A DNA stretch of 64,000 bases from Palaemon carinicauda (lineage: Eukaryota; Arthropoda; Malacostraca; Decapoda; Palaemonidae): the NCBI RefSeq assembly GCF_036898095.1, contig NC_090726.1, positions 35,905,019-35,969,018 on the forward strand, in the 5' to 3' direction. How positions within the stretch are numbered: position 1 is the first letter of the stretch; every line of letters begins with the position of its first letter. The position numbers and the translations under genes were made by a program. Below, piece after piece: positions 33,691-45,875 of this stretch. The notes under the pieces were generated by a model. It searched no databases. It had not been told where the DNA came from and was given only the letters and a program-made list of their open reading frames with translations.

Positions 33691-35073
33691 AATGACACGT
33701 GTTACTCAATACCTCACTCAAACCAGCAAATAGAATTATTCAGTCGTTTAGACACGCTACAAAACTTATCCTACTCTTGTTGACGTTACTAAAACACATT
33801 TTCTTTAAAAAAAAGTTAATGATTCATAAATCAGAATTTACCTTCCTGATAAAATATGTTATTGAAACATTTTATAAGGGATTGTCCCTTTATATCTTGA
33901 AAAAAAAAAATATATCACTAATATCCTATAAACAAAAAATCTTCAGCTCCGCCCGCCATAGCTAGAACATTTGAATGTTATTTTACGCAAAAAACAACAC
34001 AAATGGCCAGTCCTCTGATAATCCGATTAGCTATATGCTCCTCTGCCAAGATTGGTTGCTGCCTTTGTTTACGATAGCTTTACGCACAAACACACACATA
34101 TACATCTAACATTGTCATTACGTTATACTCAAAATGCATGTCAGGATGCCAGCTGTATAAAACAAGCCTTTTTATATAATGCTTTTGGGTTTTTTCCCTG
34201 AAGGTCATGATGATATTATAAATTTATTTCCATATTCAAAGTCTTCATTGAATGTTACTACGTGTTACTCAATACCTCACTCAAACCAGCAAACAGAACT
34301 ATTCAGTCACTTAGACAAGCTGTAAAATTCATCCTACTCTTTTTAACGTTACAAAGACGTATCATTCTTGATCAAAATAATGATTTGGTTATCAGAAACT
34401 ATCCCTATGATAAGATATGTTATTAAAACATCTTCTAAGGGACTGTCTCTATACATTTTCAAGAAAATATACACCTCTAATTCCCTTAAATCAAAAAAAA
34501 AAATCAGCTCCTGTCCCCAATAGCTAGAGCGTTTAAATGTAATTTTACGAAAATTTTGGTAGATTTTCCAAACAGCAAATCATAAGTCGCCAGAACTCTC
34601 TCTTGGTGGGATATTCCAGGGCTCTGATTGGCTGTATCTTCTCAGTTGTGATTGGTTGCTGCTTTTGTTTACAAATTCACAGTATACACGTCGTACATCA
34701 TAGCCAGAACTTAATTATTTATTCCTTCAAAAATTACTTATTCATTCAGCTTACATCTTTAAACAAGATTTATTAACTACCTTATGACAAATTATTAATG
34801 ATTTTGAGTTTAATTTCATAAAAATTTTAATTTTGTAAGCCCTAATTCATCTGTAATGTGTATAAGAATTTCACTTCTACCCAGTCGAATTCATTCATAA
34901 AATGCTATTGCCTGGCGTCACATACAACTACCAATCACAGAGGAGGACGAATCAGCCAATGAGACAATAGATATATCCTGTTAAAATGCATAAGGCAAGA
35001 GGGTTCCTCTAGTTAATGGGCTGTTGTTTATGAACGATTCAAATTCACGGGGGAGAGTTTTTTCATCCTATTT

Positions 35074-35074
<1 letters not shown>

Positions 35075-35133
<59 letters not shown>
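35075..35133. repeat. (AT)n microsatellite in the left foldback arm
   Basis: About 58 bases. The matching place in the right arm (about 36270) has only a short TTATGTATAAAA stretch. Confidence 0.95.
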
Positions 35134-35134
<1 letters not shown>

Positions 35135-37859
35135 CAATGATAATTAAAGATCCATTTCATTATTAAATAACTGTTTTGGGGTTTCTTCCATAAAAGTTGC
35201 TACTCTTAACCTTTACAATGAAGTATTTCCTAACAAAGATAATAATCAGTTCAATAATATTATACTTTAAATGTTACTAAATAGGAACTAAAGCCACGTA
35301 GTTCCTTCACTATCTCAATATGATAATGGTATCCATCACGTCTTACGTAAATTTGACTCGTTTGGCAACAGCAGCTCATGTATAATATTTTTCTCATTGG
35401 CAGGTTGTATGTGATATAAGTCATTTGCAGGCTATTTATGAATGAATGTTACGGTAAGGTCTAATTCAGATGAATTTGGACTTGAAGATTGAATTTTACA
35501 AAAATATACTTGGAATGGTTACTAATTCTTAAATAAGATAAATAATGGATCTTATTGAAGGCCAAACACGATACATTCGAAGGAATAATTGACTCCGCTT
35601 CTGGCTACGATGTTAGATGTTATATGTTATGTTATATGAGTGAAGCTGTGGTAAACGAAGGGAACCGCCAATCACAGCTGAGGACGATATGGCCAGTCAG
35701 AGGACTGGAATTTACCGCCAAGAGAGAATTCTGGTGGATAATGAGTTGCTGTTTAAGAAACGTGCCCAATTATACGAAAATTTACATCAAACACTCTAGT
35801 TATGGGGGACAGAGCTGTTTTTTTTATTTTGTTTCTAAGGGAATTAGATATATTTTCTCCAAAATATATAGAAACAGTACCTTATAAGATGTTTTGATTA
35901 TATTTCATGTGAGGGGTATAAATTCTTATTACCAAATCGATATCTTTACCAAGAAAATACGTCTTTGTGACGTCATAAGGAGTAGGATGAATTTTGCATC
36001 TTTTCTAAATGACTGATAATTCGGTGTAAGTGGGGTGTATTGGGTAAAGTGTGATGAATACTATTATCATATTAAGTTAAATAGTGAAGGAACTACATGG
36101 CTTTAGTTCCTATTTTGTTACATTTCAAATATAATGTAATTGAACATATAATTACCATTTATGTTAGAAAATACGTCATTGTATGTTTCAGTTTATGGAA
36201 CAAACTAAAAAAAAAAAAAAACAATCTTTTAGTGAAAAAAATGGATCTTTGAATATTATTGTTTGTTATTATGTATAAAAAAGAAATGGGATGGGGAAAA
36301 ACCTTAGCTAAAGCGTTCGAACAAACTGTCTCCCGTGAATTCGACTCGTTCATAAACAGCAGCCCATAAACTAGAGGAACCTTCTTGCCTTATCCATTTA
36401 AGCGGGAAATATCTGTTGTCTCATTGGCTCATACGTCCTTTTCTGTGATTGGTGGTTGTATGCGACGTCAGGTAATAGCATTTTATGAATGAATTCGACT
36501 GGGTAGAAGTGAAATACCTATACATATTACGGATAAAATAAGACATAAAATTACAATTTTTAGGAAATTAAACCTAAAATTATTATCAATTAGTCATACA
36601 ATAAATAATTAATCTTTTCCAAGAGCGTAAGCTGAATAAATACGTCATTTTTGAAGGAATAATGAACTGGGTTCTGGCTACGATGTAAGATGTGTATATT
36701 GTGAATTTGTAAATAAAGTAACAACCAATCACAGCTGAGATGATACAGCCAATCAAAGGACTGGAATATCCCGCGAAGCAAGAGTTCTGTAAACTTATGC
36801 GTTGCTGTTTGAAAAATCTACCCAAATATTCGTAAAATTGCATTAAACGCTTTAGCTATTGGGGACGGAACCGAAAATCTTTAGTTTTTTTTAGAGAATT
36901 AGAGTTATATTTTCTTCAAGATATATAGAAAAAGCCCCTTATAAGATGTTTTGATAACATATTTTTTCAGAGGGATAAATTCTGGTTACTAAATCATTAT
37001 TTATATCAAGATTTATGTCTTTGTGACGTTAAAAAGAGTGGGATGAATTTTGCAATTTGTCTAAGTGACTGAATAATTCTGTTTGCTGGTTTGAGTGAGA
37101 TATTGAGTAACTCGTGGCTAACATTCGATATTCAGCTAAATACCACTCTCATATCGAGTTAAATAGTAAATGGAACTATATGAACGTAACTTTTTTTTTT
37201 TTTTTTTTTTTTTTGCATTTCAAGTATAATGTAATTATTCGAAGGAATAGTTGACTTCATGGCTATTTGAAATACTTTTCTCATATTTTATTTACTTGTA
37301 CTGTGAGTTGAATCGCATAACGTTAACCGGAGTTTCATTTATGTTGCCGATGCACGATATTTTTTATAAGATGTCAGTTGTATGTGTGTATGTGCGTATG
37401 TAAGTGTGAGTGTGTGTGTGTGTGCGTAAAGCTGTAGTAGACAAGGGCAACAACCAATAACAGCTGAGGAACATATAACTAATCAGATTACCAGAGGTTT
37501 GGTATGTACCGCCAAGAGAGGGTTCCAGGGTCATTTGAGTTGCTGTTTTTGCCCAAATTTCCGTAAAATCACAATCATATGTTTTAGCTCTGCGGGGCGG
37601 AACATTAGATTTTTTTGTTTTGCAGGGAAACAAAGATATATATTATTTTTTTTTTCAAAATCATAAATACAATCCTTTATAAGATGTTTTGATAACATAT
37701 TTCAGAGGGATAAATTCTGATTAATAATCATTATCTTTATTAAGAAAATACGTTTCAGTGACGTCAACAAGAGTAGGATGAGTTCTGTAACTTGTCTAAA
37801 TGAATGAATGATTAATTCTCTTTGCTGGTTTGAGTGAGGTACTGAGTAACACGTTTCCC

Positions 37860-38528
37860 CAAATAGTTGATGAAACCCGTTGCCTCTGGTACTTCACGAA
37901 GTTGTTTGAAACAATTATGACTAAATGTCGAGTTAAGAGTAGAATGAATCTTATGATTTGAAAATTACCTCTGCTGGTTAGTGATATTCTAAGTAGATTA
38001 GTATGATTTGATATTTAGATAAACTGTATAGTTAAATCAGTGTGAATTAATAGGAAGTATTTTCTAATAACTACCGGGAACTCTCCAAAGTATAGGAGTA
38101 AAAAGTAGCTTGATTTCTTTATTACTATAGAGCAGCAATCAGAGATCTGGGTCCTGGTCCCTGGTTCCTAACTGGTCACTCCGTAAGATAAGATTGCGGG
38201 CACTGAATTGATAGGTGCAAATTTTCTAAGCTTATACTTATTATGGCAATTAAGCTTTTTTACCTGTGCCATAAACTAATTATTAATGAAAATCTTAATC
38301 TTTGATTTCATCCCATTCTACCTTTAAATCAGTTGGGTAATACCTTATAATCAGTTTTGGCAACCTATTGTGATGAGTTTGGTATTTTTAAATTCTTTTT
38401 TTTTTTTTATATGCATTGACCTACTTATGTATAAGACCAAATCCCTGCTAGGATTTTGCAACATACCTTCGCTTATGTCTTGCCTCATTAACTGTCCTAA
38501 TATTAGGGATGAAAAAGAGTAACGCTGC
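37860..38528. repeat. Foldback, right outer arm
   Basis: Inverted relative of 33059-33690, with similar length and moderate divergence. Confidence 0.85.
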
Positions 38529-38939
38529 ATGCTTGGTTCTCAGCCTGTTGATAATCATCTTTTGTACATCTTAAAAAAAAAGAACTTTATTTAACTTGTG
38601 GGAGAAAGAAACAGTAGATTTGAATAGATAAATGACAGATTGTTATCATAGGACTTATAGATATGATAATTTACCTGTCTCATAAATATCTTACTTTATA
38701 AGTTTCACTTAACGTCCCCTTTCTTTAGAAAAAGAGATCAAACAATAAGACAGAATTATAAGCACATTAGCAGCATATCGGGGGTACATGCAACATCACT
38801 AGTAACGGTGCACACAATACAGGAAATGGCATAAGAAAACACAAATAAAGAGAAATCTAAATGAGACCGTCTTATAAATAAAATTAGAACACATCATTCA
38901 GAATAATAAGATAACCTTATTATATGGTTTAAAGCAATA
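38529..38939. other. AT-rich spacer, no gene seen
   Basis: I see nothing recognisable between the foldback and the inverted gypsy fragment. Confidence 0.5.
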
Positions 38940-39722
38940 GCAACTAAAGGTTTAGTCTCTCTCGAGCTTTAATTGTTCTACCAGACTTTGTTTTACAATA
39001 TTTAATTCAGTGTTATTTCTCTTTGACACATCAGGAGTTCTACATGGAGACTGAACATCTCTACTATTGGTACCAATAGTATTTTCATCATCAATTGGAG
39101 CAGGATTTGTAAAACTGAAATAAGGAGTTTCTGGAGAGTTTTCTCTAGATTTTCTTAAAAATTGTTTATTTCTACGGTATATTCCTCCATCATCGGTAAC
39201 TATGACCACTTAGTTTTTTACCAACAGTGGCCTGTTTCCACTCTTCCGTTTTATTGTCAAAGGGTTGAACTCTGACAGTGTCTCTAATACACAAGCGTTG
39301 CAACAGTTTTCTGTTTGAGTAACGATCAGCAACAACAATTTTTATGTTAATCTCTTTTCATTTTCAGTGGTAAACTTAGATGGCATACGGCGATTGTTAA
39401 CTATAGGAATCAATGTTTTCGTACATCTTCCCATTAAGCACTGTACAGAACTAGTTTCTAGGTCTTCATGAGTAGTATTTCTCAGGTTCATAAGTCCCAA
39501 GTATGGATCTTCTTTGTCTTTCTTACACTTGCAAGTTTAACTGCAGCTTTAGCTGCATCATTAGCTTTACTGTTCCCTGGACTTAAAGACTCAGGAGAAA
39601 ATCCCCATTTTAGAGCAAAATCATTAAACAGATGAGTAGAATATTGTTGACCATTATCCTAAATCAAAGCAAAATGAGGCTTTAATTTAGTGATCACAGC
39701 ATCAGATGTAGTTTCTGACAGA
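38940..39722 (-). pseudogene. Gypsy integrase fragment, minus strand
   Basis: The minus strand reads DAVITKLKPHFALI, then a stop, DNGQQYSTHLFNDFALKWGF, SPGNSKANDAAKAAVKLAS, ETSSVQCLMGRCTKTLIPI, DTVRVQPFDNKTEEWK and IYRRNKQFLRKS. This is the integrase core and C-terminal part of a gypsy pol of the type often annotated K02A2.6-like. The Asp of DNG remains but the catalytic Glu position reads Lys (ANDAAK for the usual AxGAAE). Stops and shifts break the frame. Its pol partner lies head to head on the other strand from about 39735. Confidence 0.8.
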
Positions 39723-39734
39723 TAGTCAACATAC

Positions 39735-40555
39735 TAGTTTTCCTTAATCCAAAAGAACTAAACAAAGTTCTATGACGCAAACATTTTACTGTACCAATTC
39801 TTGATGATACTTTGCATGAGTTAGGGAAGTCTACTGCATTTTATAAGGCCGATTTAGCATCTGACTTTTGGCAAGTGATGCTTCATGAGGCATCAAGCCT
39901 ATTGGCTACTTTTCAAACACGTCTTGGTAGATTTAGATGAAGAAGACTCTCCTTTGGTCTCAGTGTTTCTTCAGAAAATTTTCAGGGACATACTCTTAAT
40001 ATATATAATGATTTACATGGTGTTGTTTGTATTGCTGATGATATCATTGTCCATAGAAGAACTCTAGATGAACATGACCCCGTAATCTTGAATCTTTTCT
40101 AAAAGTGGTCGTGAACAAAATGTAAAACTAAACCAGGAGAAATTTATGCACTGAACTAATAGTGTTTCCTTTATGGGTTATGTCATTACCAAAGATGGTC
40201 TTATTTTTGATCCTGAGAAAATGAAAGTCATATCTGAGTTTCCTACTCTTCAGACTCTTGAAGAACTGCGTCGTTTCCTTGGCATGGTGAACTATATGGC
40301 AAAGTTTTTATCTCGTGTAACTGATGGTCTAAATCCGCTTCATAATTTACTCAAAAAGGATGACCCCTGGAATTTTTCACAGTGCCAAGCAGAAGCGTTT
40401 ATACGTGTTAAAAAGATTATTGGTAATAGACCAGTTCTTGCATACTATAATCCTAGTAAAGAAATGACGCTTGAAAATTATTCATCTGAGTATGGTTTAG
40501 GGTAGACACTTATGCATGAGGGAAAGCCTATTGCCTTTTCAAGCCGAGGTCTCAC
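39735..40555 (+). pseudogene. Gypsy reverse transcriptase fragment, plus strand
   Basis: The plus strand reads NPKELNKVL, a stop, RKHFTVPILDD, FYKADLASDFWQVMLHE, SSLLATFQTRLGRFR, a stop, CIADDIIVH (motif C, IADD) and then MGYVITKDGLIFDPEKM, RRFLGMVNYMAKFL and EMTLENYSSEYGLG near the start of RNase H. Two in-frame stops and small shifts mark it as dead. The sequence type matches the integrase fragment on the other strand, so both probably come from one element. Confidence 0.8.
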
Positions 40556-40576
40556 TATTATTATTATTATTATTAT

Positions 40577-40611
<35 letters not shown>

Positions 40612-40855
40612 TCATTATTATTATTCCTAGCTAAGCTACAACCCTACTTGGAAAATTAAGATGTTATAAGCCCAAGGGCTCCAACACGGGAAATATCCAA
40701 GTGAGGAAAGGAAATAAGGAAATAGCTAGAATAATGTCCCTCAGTGTTCCCTCAAAAAGAGATCTCTAATCCAAGACAGTGGAAGACTATGGTACAGAGA
40801 CTCTGATACTACCCAAGACTGGATAATAATGGCTTGATTTTGGAGTGTCCTCGTA
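40556..40855 (-). mobile_element. TAA-tailed retroposon, copy C, 5' truncated
   Basis: The (TAA)n tail reads as (ATT)n/(AGT)n on the plus strand at 40556-40625, followed by CTAGCTAAGCTACAACCCTA and the shared tail, then the CAGTGGAAGACTATGGTACA part. It interrupts the gypsy RNase H region at 40556. Confidence 0.8.
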
Positions 40856-41059
40856 TAAACACCCATACATAAAGATGAATTATCTTTAATAAAATTGTTG
40901 TTTATCAATTATCAGACACAGTTTTTAAGTATCTGATCGAGGAAATGTTGAATTGTTATGTTATTGATCAATATCTTGACCAATCAAGCTAGTCTTGAGA
41001 GATCTTTAGTAAATATTAAGTTGCAATATATAAAAATCTTATTTACATCTGCACAGTAC

Positions 41060-41101
41060 AATTATTATTATTATTATTACTTCTACTACTACTTCTACTA
41101 C

Positions 41102-41140
<39 letters not shown>

Positions 41141-41610
41141 CTAAGCTACAACCCTAGGGCTCCAACAGGGAAACCTAGTCAAGTCAGGAAATGAAGACTC
41201 AGATAGAATAGTGTGCCTGACTGTTCCCTAAAAACTCTAACGCATGACAGTGGAAGATCTTGATGCAGAGGCTATGGCACTATCCAAGACTAGAGACCTA
41301 TTGTTTAATTTTGAAGTGTCCTCCTCCTTGAAAAGGTGCTTACCATAGTTGAAGAGTCTCTTCTACTATTACTGAGTGGAAAGTAGTTCCTGAACAATTA
41401 CAGTATAGTAGTTAACCCTTTGATTGAAGGAGAATTTTTTGCTTATCTTAGTGTTGTCAGGTGTATGAGGAAAGGGTAGAATGTATAAAGAATATGACAG
41501 ACTATTCGGTATAGCCTATGTGTAGGCAAAGGAGCAACATTCGAGCCATGGCCAGTGAGGAATCCAATGCAGTACTATCTGGTCAGTGCTGCTAAATAAT
41601 GTAAAGGACT
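41060..41610 (-). mobile_element. TAA-tailed retroposon, copy D
   Basis: Its (ATT)n tail is at 41060-41140. CTAAGCTACAACCCTAGGGC, TGACAGTGGAAGATCTTGAT, AAGAGTCTCTTCTACTATTA, ACTATTCGGTATAGCC and CAATGCAGTACTATCTGGTC follow. It has a longer body than copy C. Text related to the sequence upstream of copy A appears further out, near 41990-42020. Confidence 0.8.
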
Positions 41611-42029
41611 GTAAAGGAGGTCAATATATGTAGCTATCCAGGCAGTACCCATAAAGCTATGGTTGCTTCTGTGAATGTGAAAGTAAAAATATATCCCCGA
41701 GATAATGACCCTCGGTGTTTGCTAACGCAACTCAACATGTGGGCTACCACTTACCAAAACACAGGAGTAGCGATGTAATGTTAATTTTTTCGAGAGCAGC
41801 CAGCCCCAGTGGAGCAAAACCCGTTGGAAGCCTTAGAAAATATCTCCGAAATAATGATTCACGGGGCTTTGGAGCACAGCTTAACATTACTGCTTGTCAG
41901 CACATAGAAACAGCGATGAAATATTAATTTTGCGAGCGCAGTAATTGCCACGGCTGAGCAAAAACCAATAGAACTGTAGCTGAGATCAAGGCCCAATAAC
42001 GTTCGGTATTGTCAACTCACATTATCACT

Positions 42030-42150
42030 TAAGGTAGACATTCTAACCGGGTTTACAAAGTGACTGATCTAGTCTACATTAAGGTAGACATTCTAACCGG
42101 GTTTACAAGTGGGTGATCTAGTTTACGTTAAGGTAGACATTCTAACTGGA
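42030..42150. repeat. ~50-bp tandem repeat, three copies
   Basis: TAAGGTAGACATTCTAACCG starts at 42030, 42080 and 42129 (the last is AACTG). The third copy is partial. Confidence 0.85.
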
Positions 42151-42713
42151 GCAAATTACAAATCATGCCAACGTTTCAAGTACCCATACGAGATAATTGA
42201 GGTAATATTTGGTAATGAGATCCAGGTAAAAGATAAGAATGACAGGTCGATAGCACAAGTAAATCATAGAGATAAGACATAACCCAGAAGCATTCCCAGT
42301 ATGAAGGCCCGTGATCTGGATAATGGAAGATGTACGATGAAGGGAAGTTTTAATGAAAAGGTGGTTGTACATAGGTACACAGTAAATGGGTACAGATAAC
42401 GAAATTCTAAAGGGCACTCATTTGGTAATCATGTTGATTATAATAATGATGATGATTATGGAAATAATATATGAAAACTGATAGTAAAGATTTTAGCAAA
42501 TGCTTAAGCACATTGCCGGTGATTATCCATGATAGGATTATTTATCTTTAAATATAAAATAAAGATGCCTTATTGTATTGGAAATAAATGTCCAAATCAA
42601 TTGTTCATGTCCATCAAGAAAATACATTTCATGGTCTCACTTAAGAATAGTAATATACAATTATGCTTGTTTGCTTACATTTTATCATTTTCGCAAAGCA
42701 CTAAAAGAAACAA

Positions 42714-42776
<63 letters not shown>

Positions 42777-42892
42777 ACTAAATATTTGCAATAATAGGCT
42801 AATGTCTACTGCGTTAATATATTTCCTAGTCTCAATAAACAATATTCCCATACACTTATTCTTTTTTTCCTTATATTTATAATTTTACCAAC
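42151..42892. other. AT-rich spacer with (AT)n at 42718-42773
   Basis: I see no supported gene. The microsatellite makes several frames look open. Confidence 0.55.
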
Positions 42893-43470
42893 ACATTGAA
42901 GAGACCACACCAGTAGGCCTACATAGACCGAACCAAACATGAGGACACACCAGTAGGTCTAACTAGACTGAGCCGAATGTGGGAACACACCATTAGGCCT
43001 ACCTAGACCGAACCGAATGTGAGAACATACCAGTAGGTCTAACTAGACCGAGCCACACTTGAGAACACACCAGTAGGCCTACCTAGACCGAACCAGACGT
43101 GAGAACACACTTGTAGGTCTAACTAGACCGAGCCCAACATAAGAACACACCAGTAGGCCTACCTAGACTAAACCAAATGAGAGAACACACCAGTAAGTCT
43201 AACTAGACTGAGCCGAACGTGAGAATACACCATAAGGTCTACCTCTACGAAACCGAACGTGAGAATACACCAGTAGGTCTAACTAAACTAAACCGAGCCG
43301 AACATGAACACGCCAGTAGGCCTACCTAGACCAAACCAAACGTGAGAACACACCATCAGGTCTAACTAGACCGAGCTTAATATGAGAACACACCATAGGC
43401 CTACCTAGATCGAACCGAACGTGAGAACACACCAGTAGGAGAACTAGACCAAGCCGAACGTGAGAACACA
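42893..43470. repeat. 40-bp minisatellite with an 80-bp higher-order period
   Basis: CAGTAGG (or a variant) occurs every 40 bases at 42911, 42951, 42991, 43031 and on. Units alternate between type 1 (GGCCTACCTAGACCGAACC) and type 2 (GGTCTAACTAGACCGAGCC), so the true repeating unit is 80 bp. There are about 14 copies with substitutions and one small length change near 43285. Confidence 0.93.
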
Positions 43471-43509
43471 TCTGCGTTGTAAGCCTGTTGCGAAGCGTTC
43501 ATTACCTGA

Positions 43510-43510
<1 letters not shown>

Positions 43511-43570
<60 letters not shown>
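43511..43570. repeat. (AT)n microsatellite
   Basis: About 58 bases of alternating A and T. Frames through it are artefacts. Confidence 0.95.
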
Positions 43571-43571
<1 letters not shown>

Positions 43572-44076
43572 TTTCTATACGGTATGAAAAAGCTGGCAAT
43601 TTTTCTCCTGAAAATTTCTCCCAACTATCTAACCAGTCTTCTGTCTTCTTAAAAAACCTTAACAAGAAATCATATTCCATACAATTCCCATCCCACGTAA
43701 GTGGGGTACGATATTCATTATTAATTCTTTTCACTTATAATATTACCTTTACATGAATTATTGACCACCAAATCAAAAAACAACTCTCTATAAATTGTTG
43801 TGATTAGACTGTTTCTCTTTCCCAAGATTTCGCATTGCTGTAATAACATCACCATTAAAAATTTTGAGAACCAAATTTACGTTTAGTTTTCCAAATGTGG
43901 ATGGCCGTAATGCTTTCATTGCTAACTTCTAATGACTTCCAAAGAGCAAATGACACATTTGGTTCGTTGCAATTTTTGCTGAATGGAAAATTTGGAAATA
44001 CAATAGTTTTGTCATCATCCTTAAGACCCAACCAAATATTTGTAACACTTCTATATGTACACAGTGTGAACAACAA
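43571..44076. other. Spacer, no gene seen
   Basis: There are no motifs. Frames open on both strands at 43855-44104 do not resemble anything I know. Confidence 0.5.
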
Positions 44077-44352
44077 ATTTATTATTATTATCATTACTAG
44101 CTAAGCTACAACCCCAGTTGGAAAAGCAAGATGCTTATAAGCCCAAGGGCTCCAACAGGGAAAAATAACCCAGTGAGGAAAGGAAAGGATTAATGATATG
44201 AGAAGTAATGAACAATTAAAATGAAACATTTCAAAAACATTAACAACATTTTAAAAAAAGATATTTCATACACAAACTATAAAAAGACTTATGTCAGCCT
44301 GTTCAACATAACATTTACTACAACTTTTTAAGTTCTACTGATTCAATTATCG
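44077..44352 (-). mobile_element. TAA-tailed LINE 3' end, copy E
   Basis: On the minus strand a LINE-type end (TTGAATCAGTAGAACTTAAA, ACAGGCTGACATAAGTC) is followed by the shared tail (CCCTGTTGGAGCCCTTGGGC) and a short TAA run. It is the LINE-bodied version, like copy G. Confidence 0.7.
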
Positions 44353-44354
44353 CA

Positions 44355-44755
44355 TTATTATTATTATTACTATTATTATCATTATTATTATTATTATTAT
44401 TAGTTGCTAAGCTACAACCCTAATTTGAACGGCAGAATGCTTTAAGCCCAGGGGCTCCAACAGGGAAAATAGCCCAGCGAGGAAAGGAAACAAGGACAAA
44501 TAAAATATAAGAGCAACATCAAAATAAACATCTATATAAACTATGAGAACTTTAACAAAACCATAGGAAGAGAAAGAAGATAGATTAGTGTGCCCGAGTG
44601 TACCCTTAAGCAAGGGAACTCTAACCCAAGACAGTGGAAGACCATGGTACAGAGGCTATGGCACTACCCTAGATTAGAGAACTATGGTTTGATTTTGGAG
44701 TGTCCTTCTCCTAGAAGAGCTGCTTACCATAGCCAAAGAGTCTCTTTTACCCTTA
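44355..44755 (-). mobile_element. TAA-tailed retroposon, copy F
   Basis: Non-coding body type, with (ATT)n at 44355-44402, then the shared tail and the CCATGGTACAGAGGCTATGG part. It stands tail to tail with copy E's 5' end. Confidence 0.8.
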
Positions 44756-45066
44756 ATTATAGTGATCACTTTAAATCATTTATCCCAAACCTATAGATAC
44801 TTTTTTTTTCTAATAACATTTTGGCTTTTAAAATTTTTTACAGGAATAATACGAACCACATAACGAGATTTGGACATGACTGCCCTTACTATGAAGACCT
44901 GCTTCAGAAATATATCTAAAAATACCGCTGGCATAGTACAACACATCCTGCCTAAGAACCTTGGCAAGGATGAACATGCCATCCTCACCTCGAGCCTCAA
45001 ACACAGGGGGCGGAATTAGAGCAGGCCTTTTGAGACAAATATCCCGGGCCCCTCCTACATTAAGGG
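44756..45066. other. Spacer, no gene seen
   Basis: A poly-C run lies at 45072-45085 next to the LINE fragment. Minus-strand frames here are short and unrecognised. Confidence 0.4.
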
Positions 45067-45109
45067 GTGCCACCCCCCCCCCCCTCCCATTTGGCCTCCA
45101 TCTACAACA

Positions 45110-45762
45110 CAGAAGTTAAATCTAAAGCAGCAATACTTGTTCTCCTTGACTGGTCTTCAGCTTCTGACTCTCATCTTAATTTGTTGGACAGGAACTTACG
45201 GTCCATTGAATTTCTTATTCCTGATCTAGATAATAATTTCTGGCACCGTCGTTCAATTAGTTCGTTATGCATGTTGCATAAGATTTTTCATAATTCTGAT
45301 CATCCTTTACATTCAGATCTTCTCAGACAGTTCCATCCCGTTCGTAATACTAGGCATGCAGTTAATTCTAATAATCAGGCCTTCTCCATCATGAGGCTCA
45401 ATACTACACAGTATTCTATTAGTTTTATTCCAGCCGTGACCAAGTTGTGGAATGATCTTCCTAATCGGGTAGTTGAATCAGTAGGACTTCAAAAGTTCAA
45501 ACTTGCAGCAAATGTTTTAATGTTGAACAGGCTGACATACGTCTCTATAATTCTTATATGAAATATCTGTTAGAATATTGTTAGTTTTTTTTTTTTTAAT
45601 ATTTTATTAATTGTTAATTATTTCTCATATCATTTATTTATTTCATTATCTGCTTTCCTCACTGGGCTATTTTTCCCTGTTGGAGTCCTTGGGCTCATAG
45701 CATCTTGCTTTTCCAACTATGGCTGTAGCTTTGATAATAATAATAATAATAATAATAATAGG
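45110..45762 (+). mobile_element. LINE 3' end with TAA tail, copy G
   Basis: An open stretch to 45561 encodes the C-terminal part of a LINE RT: LVLLDWSSASDSHLNLLDRN, FWHRRSISSLCMLHKIFH, VRNTRHAVNSNNQAFSI and FIPAVTKLWNDLPNRVVE. The pattern RxxLxxLxxFYKIxxxxxHPL and FIPxxxxLWNxLP is typical of the end of jockey- or RTE-like ORF2 proteins. A 3' UTR with the shared tail and (TAA)n follows. It is the likely parent type of the tail carried by the non-coding family. Confidence 0.8.
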
Positions 45763-45875
45763 GAAAATGGAGTTAGCATTCTTATTATCGTTCATCCAGG
45801 GTTGACTTGCTCAAAACTGTCTTAGTACCATAAAATGCATAGATTAACACAAGAGGATATTCACATACTACTAGG

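Larger units (their letters stand above)
33059..38528. mobile_element. Giant foldback: ~5.5-kb inverted repeat with repeated modules
   Basis: The outer arms pair: 33059-33690 is the inverted copy of 37860-38528 (GCAGCGTT at the left end, AACGCTGC at the right). Inner arms pair too: 34900-35060 with 36290-36500 and 35275-35340 with 36045-36115. A ~480-bp module recurs five times, inverted at 33690-34160 and 34255-34740 and direct at 35560-36035, 36640-37120 and 37240-37855. No protein motif is visible anywhere. The right arm has one more module than the left, and an (AT)n tract expanded in the left arm only. It looks like a foldback-type non-autonomous transposon. No target duplication was identified. 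Confidence 0.8.
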
